Part shown: positions 56,068 through 64,000 of the stretch, piece by piece
Position numbering within the stretch: position 1 is the stretch's first letter
Layout of the letters: each line of letters begins with the position of its first letter
Assembly (NCBI RefSeq): GCF_027594825.1
Contig: NZ_CP088930.1
Span: 3,843,019 to 3,907,018 of the forward strand
Source: Serratia liquefaciens
GTDB lineage: Bacteria; Pseudomonadota; Gammaproteobacteria; Enterobacterales; Enterobacteriaceae
Length of the DNA: 64,000 nt
Direction of reading: 5' to 3'
The notes under the pieces: generated by a model
The model's input: the letters and a program-made list of their open reading frames with translations, nothing else
Database searches by the model: none
What the model was told of the DNA's origin: nothing
Made by a program: the position numbers and the translations under genes

Positions 56068-57215
56068 AACCGCTCCGCAGCTGCATCCAGCGTGGCATCC
56101 TGTTTAGCGAAGCACAGCCGGATCAATTTATGAGGGAAAGGATCGGCACAGAAGACCGACAGCGGGATAGCCGCCACGCCTACGTGCTCGGTTAACCAAT
56201 GGCAAAATGCCACGTCGTCCAGATCCGAGACGGCGCTGTAATCCGCCAGTAAGAAGTATGTCCCTTCGCAGGGTAAAATTTCCAGTCGACTATTGGACAG
56301 CGCCTGCACGAAACGGTCGCGCTTGGCGCGGTAAAACGCTGAGAGCTGCTGCCAGTGTTCCGGCTCGCTGCGCAGCATATCGGCCAGCGCAAACTGTGCC
56401 GGGGTGTTAACCGAGAAGGTCAGGTACTGGTGCACCTTGCGCACTTCCGCACTCAGCGCTGCCGGCGCGACGCAATAACCCACTTTCCAGCCGGTCATGT
56501 GGAAGGTTTTACCGAAAGATGACACCGCAATGGCGCGTTGGCGCAGCTGCGGGTGGGCCAGCACGCTGGCATGCCCCCCTTTGGCGAAACAAATGTGCTC
56601 GTAGACTTCATCGCTGAGCACATAGATTTCACGATCGCCGATGGCATGCCACAGCTGCTGCATATCTTCAGCCTGCCAGGCGGTGGCGGAAGGGTTGTGC
56701 GGCGTATTGAGGATCACCAGGCGGGTGCGGGGCGACAATAATTCTTCGAACTGTTGCCAATCGACGCTAAAGGCCGGTGGCTGCAGCGCAATGCGTTTCA
56801 GCGTACCGCCGGACAAGGTGACCGCCGGCGCATAGCTGTCATAGCTGGGATCGAAGCAAATCACTTCATCACCGGGACGCACCAGCGCGCTGATGGCGGC
56901 GAACAGCGCTTCGGTAGCCCCCGCCGTGACGGTAACCTCGGTGGTCGCATCCGGCAGCCAGCCATACAGCGCCGCCGTTTTCTCGGCGATGGCTTCGCGC
57001 AGGGGCGCGACGCCGGTCATCGGTGCATATTGGTTTGCGCCCTGGCTGACATGCCAGGTCAGACGCTCTTTCAGGTAGTCCGGGCCATCGAAATCGGGGA
57101 AGCCTTGCGACAGGTTGATCGCCTGATGCTGCGCTGCCAGCGCGCTCATCTGAGTGAAAATGGTGGTGCCCAGAGCGGGCAGTTTGCTTTCGGGAATCAA
57201 TGCTGAAGTGCTCAT
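56055..57215 (-). CDS. mtnE: Methionine aminotransferase, YbdL/MtnE type
   Basis: 386 residues, fold type I PLP enzyme. NLSQGFPDFDGP, YAPMTGVAPLREAI, NTPHNPSAT, SDEVYEHICF and the Schiff-base Lys236 in SSFGKTFHMTGWKVGY are the kynurenine-oxoglutarate/methionine transaminase signature. Converts 2-oxo-4-methylthiobutanoate to methionine, closing the salvage pathway encoded around it. AGGAG ribosome site upstream. Divergent from mtnB over a 162-bp region with MetJ boxes. Confidence 0.9.
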   Translation of the reverse strand: MSTSALIPESKLPALGTTIFTQMSALAAQHQAINLSQGFPDFDGPDYLKERLTWHVSQGANQYAPMTGVAPLREAIAEKTAALYGWLPDATTEVTVTAGATEALFAAISALVRPGDEVICFDPSYDSYAPAVTLSGGTLKRIALQPPAFSVDWQQFEELLSPRTRLVILNTPHNPSATAWQAEDMQQLWHAIGDREIYVLSDEVYEHICFAKGGHASVLAHPQLRQRAIAVSSFGKTFHMTGWKVGYCVAPAALSAEVRKVHQYLTFSVNTPAQFALADMLRSEPEHWQQLSAFYRAKRDRFVQALSNSRLEILPCEGTYFLLADYSAVSDLDDVAFCHWLTEHVGVAAIPLSVFCADPFPHKLIRLCFAKQDATLDAAAERLCRL

Positions 57216-57281
57216 AGCAGGCTAATACTCCTGGCGCTTGTGTTGCCGTCAATATAACACGATGTTAGTATTTGGCAATCA

Positions 57282-57297
57282 AGACGCTTAGATGGCT
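57282..57297 (+). promoter_or_regulatory. MetJ operator candidate between mtnE and mtnB
   Basis: Two tandem 8-bp boxes, AGACGCTT and AGATGGCT, each 6 of 8 matches to the met box AGACGTCT and exactly contiguous. Position suits methionine repression of both divergent operons. Confidence 0.6.
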
Positions 57298-57377
57298 AAA
57301 TGAAGAAAAAATCTAATCATTAATCAAATCATTCTAAGCTTCACCTGCTGAACGACCTTACTGATCGGGAAACGATA

Positions 57378-57992
57378 ATGACCGAAAATCCGCAACTTAC
57401 AGCGCTGTTGTCTGCCTGTCACTGGATTGGCGAAAAGGGCTGGTGCCCGGCGACCGGCGGCAACATGTCGCTGCGTCTTGATGACCGGCACTGTCTGGTG
57501 ACCGAATCCGGCAAGGATAAAGGCAGCCTGAGCGAATCGGATTTCCTGCTGGTGGAAACGGCCACCAACCATGTGCCGAGCGGCCGCACGCCCTCGGCGG
57601 AAACCGGCCTGCATACCCTGATTTACCGGCTGTATCCGCAGATTGGCGCGGTGTTGCATACGCATTCGGTGAATGCGACAGTGTTGTCACGCGTTGAATC
57701 CAGTGAGCGTTTGGTGCTGCAGGGTTATGAGATGCAAAAATCTCTCGCCGGGCAGAGCTCTCATCTGGATACCGTAGCGATCCCCATTTTCGACAACGAT
57801 CAGGACATTCCGCGCTTGGCCGCGCGCGTCGCGGCCTATGCCGAAGTGACGCCTTTGCAGTACGGTTTTCTGGTGCGGGGTCACGGCCTGTATTGCTGGG
57901 GCCGCCAGGTTGCGGAGGCTCGTCGTCACCTTGAAGGGCTGGAATTCCTGTTCCAGTGCGAACTGCAACGCCGTTTACTGGAGGCAAAATGA
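57378..57992 (+). CDS. mtnB: Methylthioribulose-1-phosphate dehydratase
   Basis: 204 residues, class II aldolase/AraD fold. GNMSLRLD, the Zn ligands in [15 protein letters not shown] and the late HGLYCWG histidine are visible. Makes 2,3-diketo-5-methylthiopentyl-1-phosphate. ATGA overlap with mtnC. Confidence 0.95.
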   Translation: MTENPQLTALLSACHWIGEKGWCPATGGNMSLRLDDRHCLVTESGKDKGSLSESDFLLVETATNHVPSGRTPSAETGLHTLIYRLYPQIGAVLHTHSVNATVLSRVESSERLVLQGYEMQKSLAGQSSHLDTVAIPIFDNDQDIPRLAARVAAYAEVTPLQYGFLVRGHGLYCWGRQVAEARRHLEGLEFLFQCELQRRLLEAK

Positions 57993-58678
57993 TCCGCGCC
58001 ATCGTCACTGACATTGAAGGTACCACCAGCGATATCCGCTTTGTTCATCAGGTGCTGTTTCCCTATGCGCGTGAACGTTTGGCCCCGTTTATCCGTCAGC
58101 ACCAGGCAGAGGCAGAGGTGGCTGCGCCGCTGGCTGCCCTGCGACATGAGATTGACCAACCGCAGGCGGATATTGAGCAACTTATTGCCGCGCTCTACCG
58201 TTTTATGGACGAAGATCGCAAATCCACCGCGCTGAAGGCACTGCAAGGCATCATCTGGCGCAGCGGCTACCACAACGGTGATTTCCGCGGGCATTTATAC
58301 TCTGAAGTGGCCGGGCAACTGAGCGCCTGGCAGCAGCAGGGACTGAAGCTATACGTTTACTCTTCCGGCTCGGTGGAAGCTCAGAAACTGCTGTTCGGCA
58401 ACAGTGATGCCGGCGATCTGCAGCCATTGTTCAGCGGGTATTTCGATACCCACGTCGGGGCCAAGCGTGACACCGCCTCGTACCGCAATATTGCTAATGA
58501 AATCGGTATCGCCGCCAACGAGCTGCTGTTCCTTTCCGATATTCATCAAGAGCTGGATGCCGCGCGAGCCGCCGGTTGGCACACCTGTCAGCTGATCCGC
58601 GACGACGCCGATGCGCAGAGCCGGCACCCGCAGGTTAACCGTTTTGATCACATCGATTTAGGGGAGTTTGCCTCATGA
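57989..58678 (+). CDS. mtnC: Enolase-phosphatase
   Basis: 229 residues starting [16 protein letters not shown] at 57989 (GGAGG five bases before). HAD family: nucleophile in [15 protein letters not shown], conserved Lys in [11 protein letters not shown] and [13 protein letters not shown]. Enolises and dephosphorylates the diketo product to acireductone. Overlaps mtnB and mtnD by 4 bases. Confidence 0.96.
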   Translation: MIRAIVTDIEGTTSDIRFVHQVLFPYARERLAPFIRQHQAEAEVAAPLAALRHEIDQPQADIEQLIAALYRFMDEDRKSTALKALQGIIWRSGYHNGDFRGHLYSEVAGQLSAWQQQGLKLYVYSSGSVEAQKLLFGNSDAGDLQPLFSGYFDTHVGAKRDTASYRNIANEIGIAANELLFLSDIHQELDAARAAGWHTCQLIRDDADAQSRHPQVNRFDHIDLGEFAS

Positions 58679-59217
58679 GTGGATTGACGATTTTCAGCGA
58701 TAAAGAGCCGCAGCAGCCGCTGTGGCAGAGCCGCGATGCCGAAGCTATTCAGCAGCAATTGGCACAAATCGGCGTGCGTTTTGAACGCTGGCAGGCCGAT
58801 CGTGAACTGGGCGACAACCCGGAGCCGGCGGCGGTGATTGCCGCCTACCAGCATGAAATTGACCGTCTGGTGGCGGAAAAAGGCTACCAGAGTTGGGATG
58901 TGATCAGCATGCGTCCGGACAACGCCCAGCGCGAAGTGCTGCGCGAGAAGTTTCTTTCCGAACACACCCATGGTGAAGATGAAGTGCGGTTTTTTGTCGA
59001 AGGCGCGGGGCTGTTCTGTCTGCATCTGAACGGCAAGATCTACCAGATCCTGTGCGAGAAGAACGATCTGATTTCCGTGCCGGCAGACACTCGCCATTGG
59101 TTTGATATGGGATCAGCACCGAATTTCACGGCGATCCGCGTGTTCGATAACCCGGAAGGCTGGGTGGCGCATTTCACCGGCGATAAAATCGCCGATGCTT
59201 ATCCGCGTCTCAACTGA
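58675..59217 (+). CDS. mtnD: Acireductone dioxygenase
   Basis: 180 residues, cupin. Metal ligands in [15 protein letters not shown] (two His and Glu) and the second-cupin [11 protein letters not shown]is. The metal (Fe or Ni) decides whether the methionine precursor or a CO-releasing off-path product is made. Last gene of mtnBCD. Confidence 0.96.
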   Translation: MSGLTIFSDKEPQQPLWQSRDAEAIQQQLAQIGVRFERWQADRELGDNPEPAAVIAAYQHEIDRLVAEKGYQSWDVISMRPDNAQREVLREKFLSEHTHGEDEVRFFVEGAGLFCLHLNGKIYQILCEKNDLISVPADTRHWFDMGSAPNFTAIRVFDNPEGWVAHFTGDKIADAYPRLN

Positions 59218-59223
59218 TACTGC

Positions 59224-59246
59224 GCGGGCGTTAGCCTAACGCCCGC
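59224..59246 (+). terminator. Hairpin between convergent mtnD and mtnA
   Basis: 10-bp stem GCGGGCGTTA / TAACGCCCGC with a 3-base loop, 6 nt after mtnD and overlapping the mtnA stop. No strong T run on either side, so efficiency is uncertain. Confidence 0.6.
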
Positions 59247-60259
59247 TGTAAAATCCCATCATTGACCTGCTGTGGCGAAATCACGCCGCTGTCAAATACC
59301 CAACCGCTGATAAGCTTCGCCGGTGTGACGTCAAACGCCGGGTTGTAAACCGGCGCACCGGTTGGTGCCCATTGGCATGAGCCAAAACTGCCCGACACGC
59401 CGGTCACCTCAGTTGCGGCGCGCTGCTCGATAGGGATGGCTGCGCCGTTCGGACAGTGGGGATCGTGCGTTGTATGCGGGGCGGCGACGTAGAATGGGAT
59501 GTTGTGGTAATGCGCCAGGACCGCCAGGCTGTAAGTGCCAATTTTATTGGCGACGTCACCGTTGGCGGCGATGCGATCGGCACCCACCCAGACGGCGTCG
59601 ACCTGGCCCTGCGCCATCAGGCTGGCGGCCATAGCGTCGCAAATCAACCGATAAGGAATACCCAACTCGCCCAGCTCCCAGGCGGTTAAACGGCCACCCT
59701 GCAGCAGCGGTCGTGTTTCATCCACCCACACCTGTTGCACTTTTCCCTGCTGATGGGCGCGCAACAGCACGCCGATGGCGGTACCGATGCCGGCGGTGGC
59801 TAACCCACCGGTGTTGCAATGGGTCAACAGACGGCTGCCGGGCTTGACCAGTTCGGCCCCGTGGTCGGCAATGCGATCGCACAATTTGCGGTCTTCTTCC
59901 ACTAACCGCAAGGCTTCTTCCACCATCGCCGGCACCCAGTGTGGTTGCGCTAGTGCCAGCTTCATGCGGTCCAGATTGTTCATCAGATTGACCGCCGTCG
60001 GCCTTGAAGCACGCAGAGTGATCAGCGCTTGCTCAAGCTGTTCACGCGGCAGCCCACGCTCTGCCAACAGGGCCAACAGCAGGCTGGCGGACAGGCCGAT
60101 CAGCGGTGCGCCCCGCACCCGCAAGCTGTGAATATGCTCAACCAGCTCCTCTACGCTGTCGCAGGTTCGCCACTGTTTTTCCTGCGGCAAAGCCTGCTGA
60201 TCGAGGATCCAAAGTCGGTTGTCACTCAGGGTCAAACTGGTGGTGTTAAGCGCTTGCAT
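59231..60259 (-). CDS. mtnA: Methylthioribose-1-phosphate isomerase
   Basis: 342 residues, eIF2B-like fold. [16 protein letters not shown] near 50-65, catalytic Cys in [18 protein letters not shown] near 160, and Asp in [20 protein letters not shown] near 240. Isomerises MTR-1-P to methylthioribulose-1-P. Divergent from mtnK. Confidence 0.96.
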   Translation of the reverse strand: MQALNTTSLTLSDNRLWILDQQALPQEKQWRTCDSVEELVEHIHSLRVRGAPLIGLSASLLLALLAERGLPREQLEQALITLRASRPTAVNLMNNLDRMKLALAQPHWVPAMVEEALRLVEEDRKLCDRIADHGAELVKPGSRLLTHCNTGGLATAGIGTAIGVLLRAHQQGKVQQVWVDETRPLLQGGRLTAWELGELGIPYRLICDAMAASLMAQGQVDAVWVGADRIAANGDVANKIGTYSLAVLAHYHNIPFYVAAPHTTHDPHCPNGAAIPIEQRAATEVTGVSGSFGSCQWAPTGAPVYNPAFDVTPAKLISGWVFDSGVISPQQVNDGILQRALG

Positions 60260-60323
60260 CGGCGGTTAATTCCTTGTTGCGTAGTTATTGCATCTGGAAA
60301 GCTATTCTGCCAACATGATTTCC

Positions 60324-60355
60324 GGATGTATAGACGTCCAAATGCTTTTACGTCT
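60324..60355 (+). promoter_or_regulatory. MetJ operator candidate between mtnA and mtnK
   Basis: Four contiguous 8-bp boxes: GGATGTAT, AGACGTCC, AAATGCTT, TTACGTCT. Boxes two and four match the AGACGTCT consensus at 7 and 6 of 8 positions; one and three are weaker (5 and 4). MetJ binds such tandem arrays cooperatively. Confidence 0.75.
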
Positions 60356-60403
60356 AAAAAATAATAATCGTTGTGTCAGAGAGACAGGAAAGAGGGGTTG
60401 GGA

Positions 60404-61603
60404 ATGTCGCATTATCGTACGTTTACTGCTGCCGATGCCGTTGAGTATGCCCGCCAATACGGGCAGTTAGCCGATCCGCTGGCGCTGGTTAGCGCTGACG
60501 AGATTGGTGACGGCAATCTGAACCTGGTGTTCAAGATCCGCGATCGCGACGGCGTGAGCAGGGTGATCGTTAAACAGGCGCTGCCGTACGTACGCTGCGT
60601 GGGCGAATCCTGGCCGCTGACCCTGGATCGGGCGCGAATTGAAGCGGAAACTCTGTTGATCCACGGCGGTTTTTGCCCAAGGCATACGGTAAAAGTATTG
60701 CATCACGATCCCGAGCTGGCGGTGATGGTGCAGGAAGATCTTTCCGACCACCATATCTGGCGCAGTGAATTGCTCAAGGGCCACTATTACCCTCTGGCGG
60801 CCGGGCAATTGGCAGAGTATTTGGCGCAGACCCTGTTTCATACCTCCGATTTTTATCAGACGGCACAGGCGAAAAAAGCCGAAGTCAGCCGCTTCACCAA
60901 CCCAGAACTGTGTCAGATCACCGAAGATCTTTTCTTTACCGATCCCTATATCGATCATGAGCGTAATCAGTTTGATCCTGCGCTGTTGCCCCAGGTGCTA
61001 GAGCTGCGTGACGATTCAGCGTTGAAGCTGGCGGTGGCAGGACTGAAACACCGCTTTTTGAGCAAGGCGGAAGCGTTGCTGCACGGCGACATCCACAGCG
61101 GCTCAATCTTTGTTGCGGAAGGCAAGTTGAAGGCGATAGATGCCGAGTTTGGTTTCTATGGCCCGATCGGGTTTGACGTTGGTAGCGCCTTGGGCAATCT
61201 GTTGCTGAACTACTGCGGCCTGCCGGGGTTGTTAGGGCCGCGTGACGCCGCTGCCGGGCGAGAACAACGTCTGCAGGATGTGCGCGAACTCTGGCTGATT
61301 TTTGCCGATCGCTTCCTGGCGCTGTGTCACCAATACACTCGTGAGCCGGCGCTGGCGGTGCCGGGTTACGCCGAGCAGTTCCTGCAGCAGGTGTGGTCGG
61401 ATGCAGTCGGTTACTGTGGCAGCGAACTGATTCGCCGCACTATTGGTCTGGCACACGTTGCCGATCTGGACAGTATTAGCGATGCCGAGATGCGTGCAGA
61501 ATGCCAGCGCCACGCATTGAGTCTGGGCCGCGCGCTGATCGTTAATGCGTCGCAGATCGAACATATCGATGCGCTGCTGGCGCGGATCCGCCAAAACGGC
61601 TAG
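60404..61603 (+). CDS. mtnK: 5-methylthioribose kinase
   Basis: 399 residues starting [20 protein letters not shown] at 60404 after AGAGGGG; in-frame codons up to 60371 lack a ribosome site. APH-like kinase fold: [11 protein letters not shown] nucleotide loop, [14 protein letters not shown] catalytic loop and [16 protein letters not shown] with the metal-binding Asp/Glu. Phosphorylates methylthioribose, the first committed step of the pathway. Confidence 0.96.
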   Translation: MSHYRTFTAADAVEYARQYGQLADPLALVSADEIGDGNLNLVFKIRDRDGVSRVIVKQALPYVRCVGESWPLTLDRARIEAETLLIHGGFCPRHTVKVLHHDPELAVMVQEDLSDHHIWRSELLKGHYYPLAAGQLAEYLAQTLFHTSDFYQTAQAKKAEVSRFTNPELCQITEDLFFTDPYIDHERNQFDPALLPQVLELRDDSALKLAVAGLKHRFLSKAEALLHGDIHSGSIFVAEGKLKAIDAEFGFYGPIGFDVGSALGNLLLNYCGLPGLLGPRDAAAGREQRLQDVRELWLIFADRFLALCHQYTREPALAVPGYAEQFLQQVWSDAVGYCGSELIRRTIGLAHVADLDSISDAEMRAECQRHALSLGRALIVNASQIEHIDALLARIRQNG

Positions 61604-61658
61604 TAGCTTGACGGATACGGGAGGAAGGGTGCTCATGGATCTGTCGTAACAACTAACA

Positions 61659-61676
61659 GGCGGGGCAAGCCCCGCC
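61659..61676 (+). terminator. GC-rich hairpin between mtnK and the hok-like gene
   Basis: GGCGGGG / CCCCGCC stem with CAAG loop, 55 nt after mtnK and 11 nt past the stop of the minus-strand toxin gene. It may end both transcripts; the 3' end pairing of a hok mRNA would also need it. Confidence 0.5.
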
Positions 61677-61687
61677 GTTGGGTTGCC

Positions 61688-61840
61688 TTACCGTTCGGGT
61701 TCGTAAGCCAAAATGGCTGCAACCTCCGTGTCCCCCAGTTTGATGCGCAATTCACACAGTGAACCGCGAGTGATCCACATCAACGCGATAAGCGTTATGC
61801 AGATAATCATCAGCCTAAGAACGACCCGTTCCTGCTGCAT
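61688..61840 (-). CDS. Hok/Gef-family type I toxin
   Basis: 50 residues starting MQQERVVLRLMIICITLIAL, one membrane helix, then the family signature SLCELRIKLGDTEVAAILAYEPER (here in parts: LCELRI, GDTEVA, AYEPE), which matches HokD/RelF-type proteins (LCEVRI, GQTEVA, AYE). Strong AAGGAGG ribosome site six bases before the ATG. Hok proteins insert in the inner membrane and collapse its potential; translation is normally blocked by the Sok antisense RNA. An antisense hairpin is present upstream (see next feature), so this is a full hok/sok-type locus placed between mtnK and fadE. Confidence 0.88.
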   Translation of the reverse strand: MQQERVVLRLMIICITLIALMWITRGSLCELRIKLGDTEVAAILAYEPER

Positions 61841-61894
61841 TTTTGACCTCCTTATCCTTGCCTTCCGGCGGGTAAGAGGCTAACCTGACGTTGC

Positions 61895-61945
61895 TAGACG
61901 TTCAGAGTGGCCTCGGGTTGATGTATCGACTCGGGGCCTTTCTCT
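61895..61945 (+). ncRNA. Sok-like antisense RNA (approximate ends)
   Basis: Opposite the leader of the hok-like gene a hairpin with 13 pairs (including three G:U) spans 61909-61938, arms GGCCTCGGGTTGA and TCGACTCGGGGCC with TGTA loop, followed by TTTCTCTTT. Sok RNAs of E. coli such as SokC end in a very similar GGCCTCGGGTTGAT...CTCGGGGC terminator preceded by GTTCAG, which is also found here at 61900-61905. The 5' end and promoter are not clear. Confidence 0.65.
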
Positions 61946-62084
61946 TTCTATCCTCGACTAAACTGAAGCTCCGGATAAAAAGATCCAGAGCACCCACCAG
62001 CAGTCTATCCGATAATCCCCAGGGTTAAATTAGCCGTTCTGTTAACGTTGCGAACGGCGGCGCATTTCTCAGTAGAAATAAAAG

Positions 62085-62106
62085 AGGGGCGATGATTATC
62101 GCCCCT
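62085..62106 (-). terminator. Rho-independent terminator of fadE
   Basis: 9-bp stem AGGGGCGAT / ATCGCCCCT; on the minus strand it is followed by CTTTTATTT. Lies 22 nt after the fadE stop. Confidence 0.85.
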
Positions 62107-62127
62107 GGGTGAATGTGTTTATTGCAA

Positions 62128-64000
62128 TTAAGCGGCTTCGGTGTGCTTCTGGCGCTTATCCTGCTTTAGCAACTTTTCCGGCTTACTGGCCGCCAGCGCA
62201 TCCGGCTCGAAATCATCCACGTTGATCGAACGCAGACGGCTCTCTTCGGCTTTCACCAGGATCTTCGCTTCATCGGCGCTGATTTTACCTTCCTCCAGCG
62301 CCCGCTGTGCCAAACGATCCAGTCGGGTGAATGGCAGGTTTTTACCACTCTCCTTGCAAAGACGCAGGTGAATGGGCTCAGCGGCAATCACGTCCGCCAA
62401 TGCGGCTTCCAGCAGGCCGACCGGGTTATGCTCGCTCGGCGTCAGATACTGACCGCGCCCCAGACGGCTGCGGGTGGCAGACGGCTGTTGGAGGATCTTG
62501 GCCAATTGGTGATCCAGACGGTCAGAAGGTGCAGTATGCACGCGGCCGAACGGGAAGATCACGAAGCGCATCGCACCGGCGATAAAGCGGTTCGGGAAGT
62601 TGCGCAGCAGATCGTCCAACGCTTGTTCCGCCTGGTGCAGACTGTCCTGCACGCCCCAGTGAACCAGCGGTAAGTCTTCTTTCTGGCGGCCTTCGTCTTC
62701 AAAACGCTTCAGCGTAGCGGAAGCCAGGTACATTTGGCTGAGAATATCCCCCAGACGCGCCGAGATACGCTCGCGGCGCTTCAGGCTGCCGCCCAGCACC
62801 CCCATAGAAACGTCCGACAGCAGCGCCAGGTTAGCGCTCAGGCGGTTCAACTGCTGATAATAACGGCGAGTCGCGTCTTTGGTTGGTGTGCCACTGGTGC
62901 GGCCGTTGGTCAGGCCCAGCCAGAAGCTGCGCACCTTGTTGCTGCCCACGTGGCCCAGATGGCCGAACAGCGATTTATCGAAGGCGTTCAGGTCGTTATT
63001 TTGCGCTGCCGCCATTTCATCCAGCACATAAGGATGGCAACGGATAGCGCCCTGACCGAAGATCATCATGGTGCGGGTCAGGATATTCGCGCCTTCCACC
63101 GTAATGGCGATAGGCGCACCCTGATAGGCACGGGCCAGGAAGTTGGATTTGCCCAGCATGATGCCTTTACCGCCGGCAATATCCATTGCATCGATGATTG
63201 CCTGCTGGCCTCTGTGGGTACAGTGGTATTTCACGATGGCCGACAGCACCGCCGGTTTCTCGCCCAGCATCAGGCCGCTGGTGATAAGCGTAGCCGCAGC
63301 ATCCATCACATAGGTGTTACCGGCGATACGCGCCAGTGGTTCTTCGATGCCCTCCATCTTGCCGATCGAGATTTTGAACTGACGGCGGATATGGGCGTAA
63401 GCGCCAATGCCCAACGCCATGGATTTCACGCTACCGGTGGAGTTGGAAGGCAGGGTGATGCCGCGGCCTACCGACAGGCATTCAACCAGCATACGCCAGC
63501 CCTGACCGGCCATTTTTGGTCCGCCAATGATGTAATCGATCGGCACGAACACGTCGTTGCCGCGGGTAGGGCCGTTTTGGAACGGCACGTTCAGCGGGAA
63601 GTGACGGTTACCGATTTCAACGCCCGGAGTGCTGGTTGGGATCAGCGCACAGGTGATGCCCGGCGATTCGTTATTGCCCAGCAGGTGGTTCGGGTCATAA
63701 AGTTTGAACGCCAGGCCCAGCACAGTCGCCACCGGTGCCAGCGTGATGTAGCGCTTGTTCCAGGTCAGGCGCATGCCCAATACCTGTTCGCCTTGCCACT
63801 CACCCATGCAGACGGTACCGACGTCCGGAATAGCGCCGGCATCGGAACCCGCTTCCGGGCTGGTCAGGGCGAAGCAAGGGATCTCGTCGCCGCGCGCCAG
63901 GCCCGGCAGATAATGATTTTTCTGCTCGTCAGTCCCGTAATGCTGCAGCAGTTCGCCCGGGCCGAGGGAGTTCGGTACGCCGACGGTGATAGCCAGGATG
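62128..64000 (-). CDS. fadE: Acyl-CoA dehydrogenase FadE, 5' end outside window
   Basis: At least 624 residues of the C-terminal part are visible; the frame is open to the window edge (E. coli FadE has 814). The edge reads [27 protein letters not shown], then [19 protein letters not shown] (FAD/substrate site), [37 protein letters not shown] and [12 protein letters not shown] near the end, all close to E. coli FadE. Flavoprotein, membrane-associated, first oxidation of fatty acid beta-oxidation; usually FadR-repressed. Its promoter is out of view. Confidence 0.96.
   Translation of the reverse strand, partial: ILAITVGVPNSLGPGELLQHYGTDEQKNHYLPGLARGDEIPCFALTSPEAGSDAGAIPDVGTVCMGEWQGEQVLGMRLTWNKRYITLAPVATVLGLAFKLYDPNHLLGNNESPGITCALIPTSTPGVEIGNRHFPLNVPFQNGPTRGNDVFVPIDYIIGGPKMAGQGWRMLVECLSVGRGITLPSNSTGSVKSMALGIGAYAHIRRQFKISIGKMEGIEEPLARIAGNTYVMDAAATLITSGLMLGEKPAVLSAIVKYHCTHRGQQAIIDAMDIAGGKGIMLGKSNFLARAYQGAPIAITVEGANILTRTMMIFGQGAIRCHPYVLDEMAAAQNNDLNAFDKSLFGHLGHVGSNKVRSFWLGLTNGRTSGTPTKDATRRYYQQLNRLSANLALLSDVSMGVLGGSLKRRERISARLGDILSQMYLASATLKRFEDEGRQKEDLPLVHWGVQDSLHQAEQALDDLLRNFPNRFIAGAMRFVIFPFGRVHTAPSDRLDHQLAKILQQPSATRSRLGRGQYLTPSEHNPVGLLEAALADVIAAEPIHLRLCKESGKNLPFTRLDRLAQRALEEGKISADEAKILVKAEESRLRSINVDDFEPDALAASKPEKLLKQDKRQKHTEAA

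Overview
The window looks like a chromosomal segment of a Serratia-type enterobacterium (S. plymuthica / proteamaculans / liquefaciens group is my best guess; the genus is inferred from the 16S/23S sequence, the gene repertoire and an E. coli-like backbone, not from a search). The backbone is collinear with the E. coli interval rrnH-aspU-dkgB-yafC-yafD-mltD-gloB-yafS-rnhA-dnaQ-aspV-yafV-fadE, with large accessory blocks placed mainly after the two tRNA-Asp genes.

Layout. 1-4628: the 3' part of an rRNA operon (partial 16S, tRNA-Glu spacer, 23S, 5S, distal tRNA-Asp, terminator). 4777-5166: an AT-rich orphan lipoprotein gene. 5463-18988: a complete 16-gene aryl polyene (APE) pigment cluster, apeC to apeR, in one tightly overlapping operon: type II ketosynthases, two ACPs, aryl-acid ligase, split dehydratase, ketoreductase, glycosyltransferase/acyltransferase and a LolA/MMPL/lipoprotein export set. 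19129-27732: core genes dkgB, yafC, an MFS transporter, yafD, mltD, gloB, yafS, rnhA, dnaQ and a second, identical tRNA-Asp.

27779-55254 is a purine-catabolism supercluster (hpx) that takes uric-acid breakdown from hydroxyisourate through allantoin, allantoate, ureidoglycine and oxalurate towards oxalate: NCS1 permease, hpxSAB, hpxZYXW, RpiR regulator hpxU, a polar-amino-acid-type ABC transporter, hpxJKQT and an NCS2 purine permease. It is split by an aerobactin siderophore locus (iutA-iucDCBA with divergent shiF-like exporter and viuB-like reductase, 31914-42184) and a ParE/CopG toxin-antitoxin pair. The hpx block shows strong nitrogen-control signals: a consensus sigma54 promoter with two upstream NtrC-like palindromes before the ABC operon, and further sigma54-like elements before hpxW and the NCS1 permease. 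No urate oxidase, xanthine dehydrogenase or HpxFG gene is present, so entry into the pathway must be encoded elsewhere.

55294-61603 is the methionine-salvage region (yafV-mtnE, mtnBCD, mtnA, mtnK) with tandem MetJ-box-like operators in both divergent promoter regions. 61659-61945 holds a small hok/sok-type type I toxin-antitoxin locus with a 50-residue toxin. The window ends inside fadE on the minus strand.
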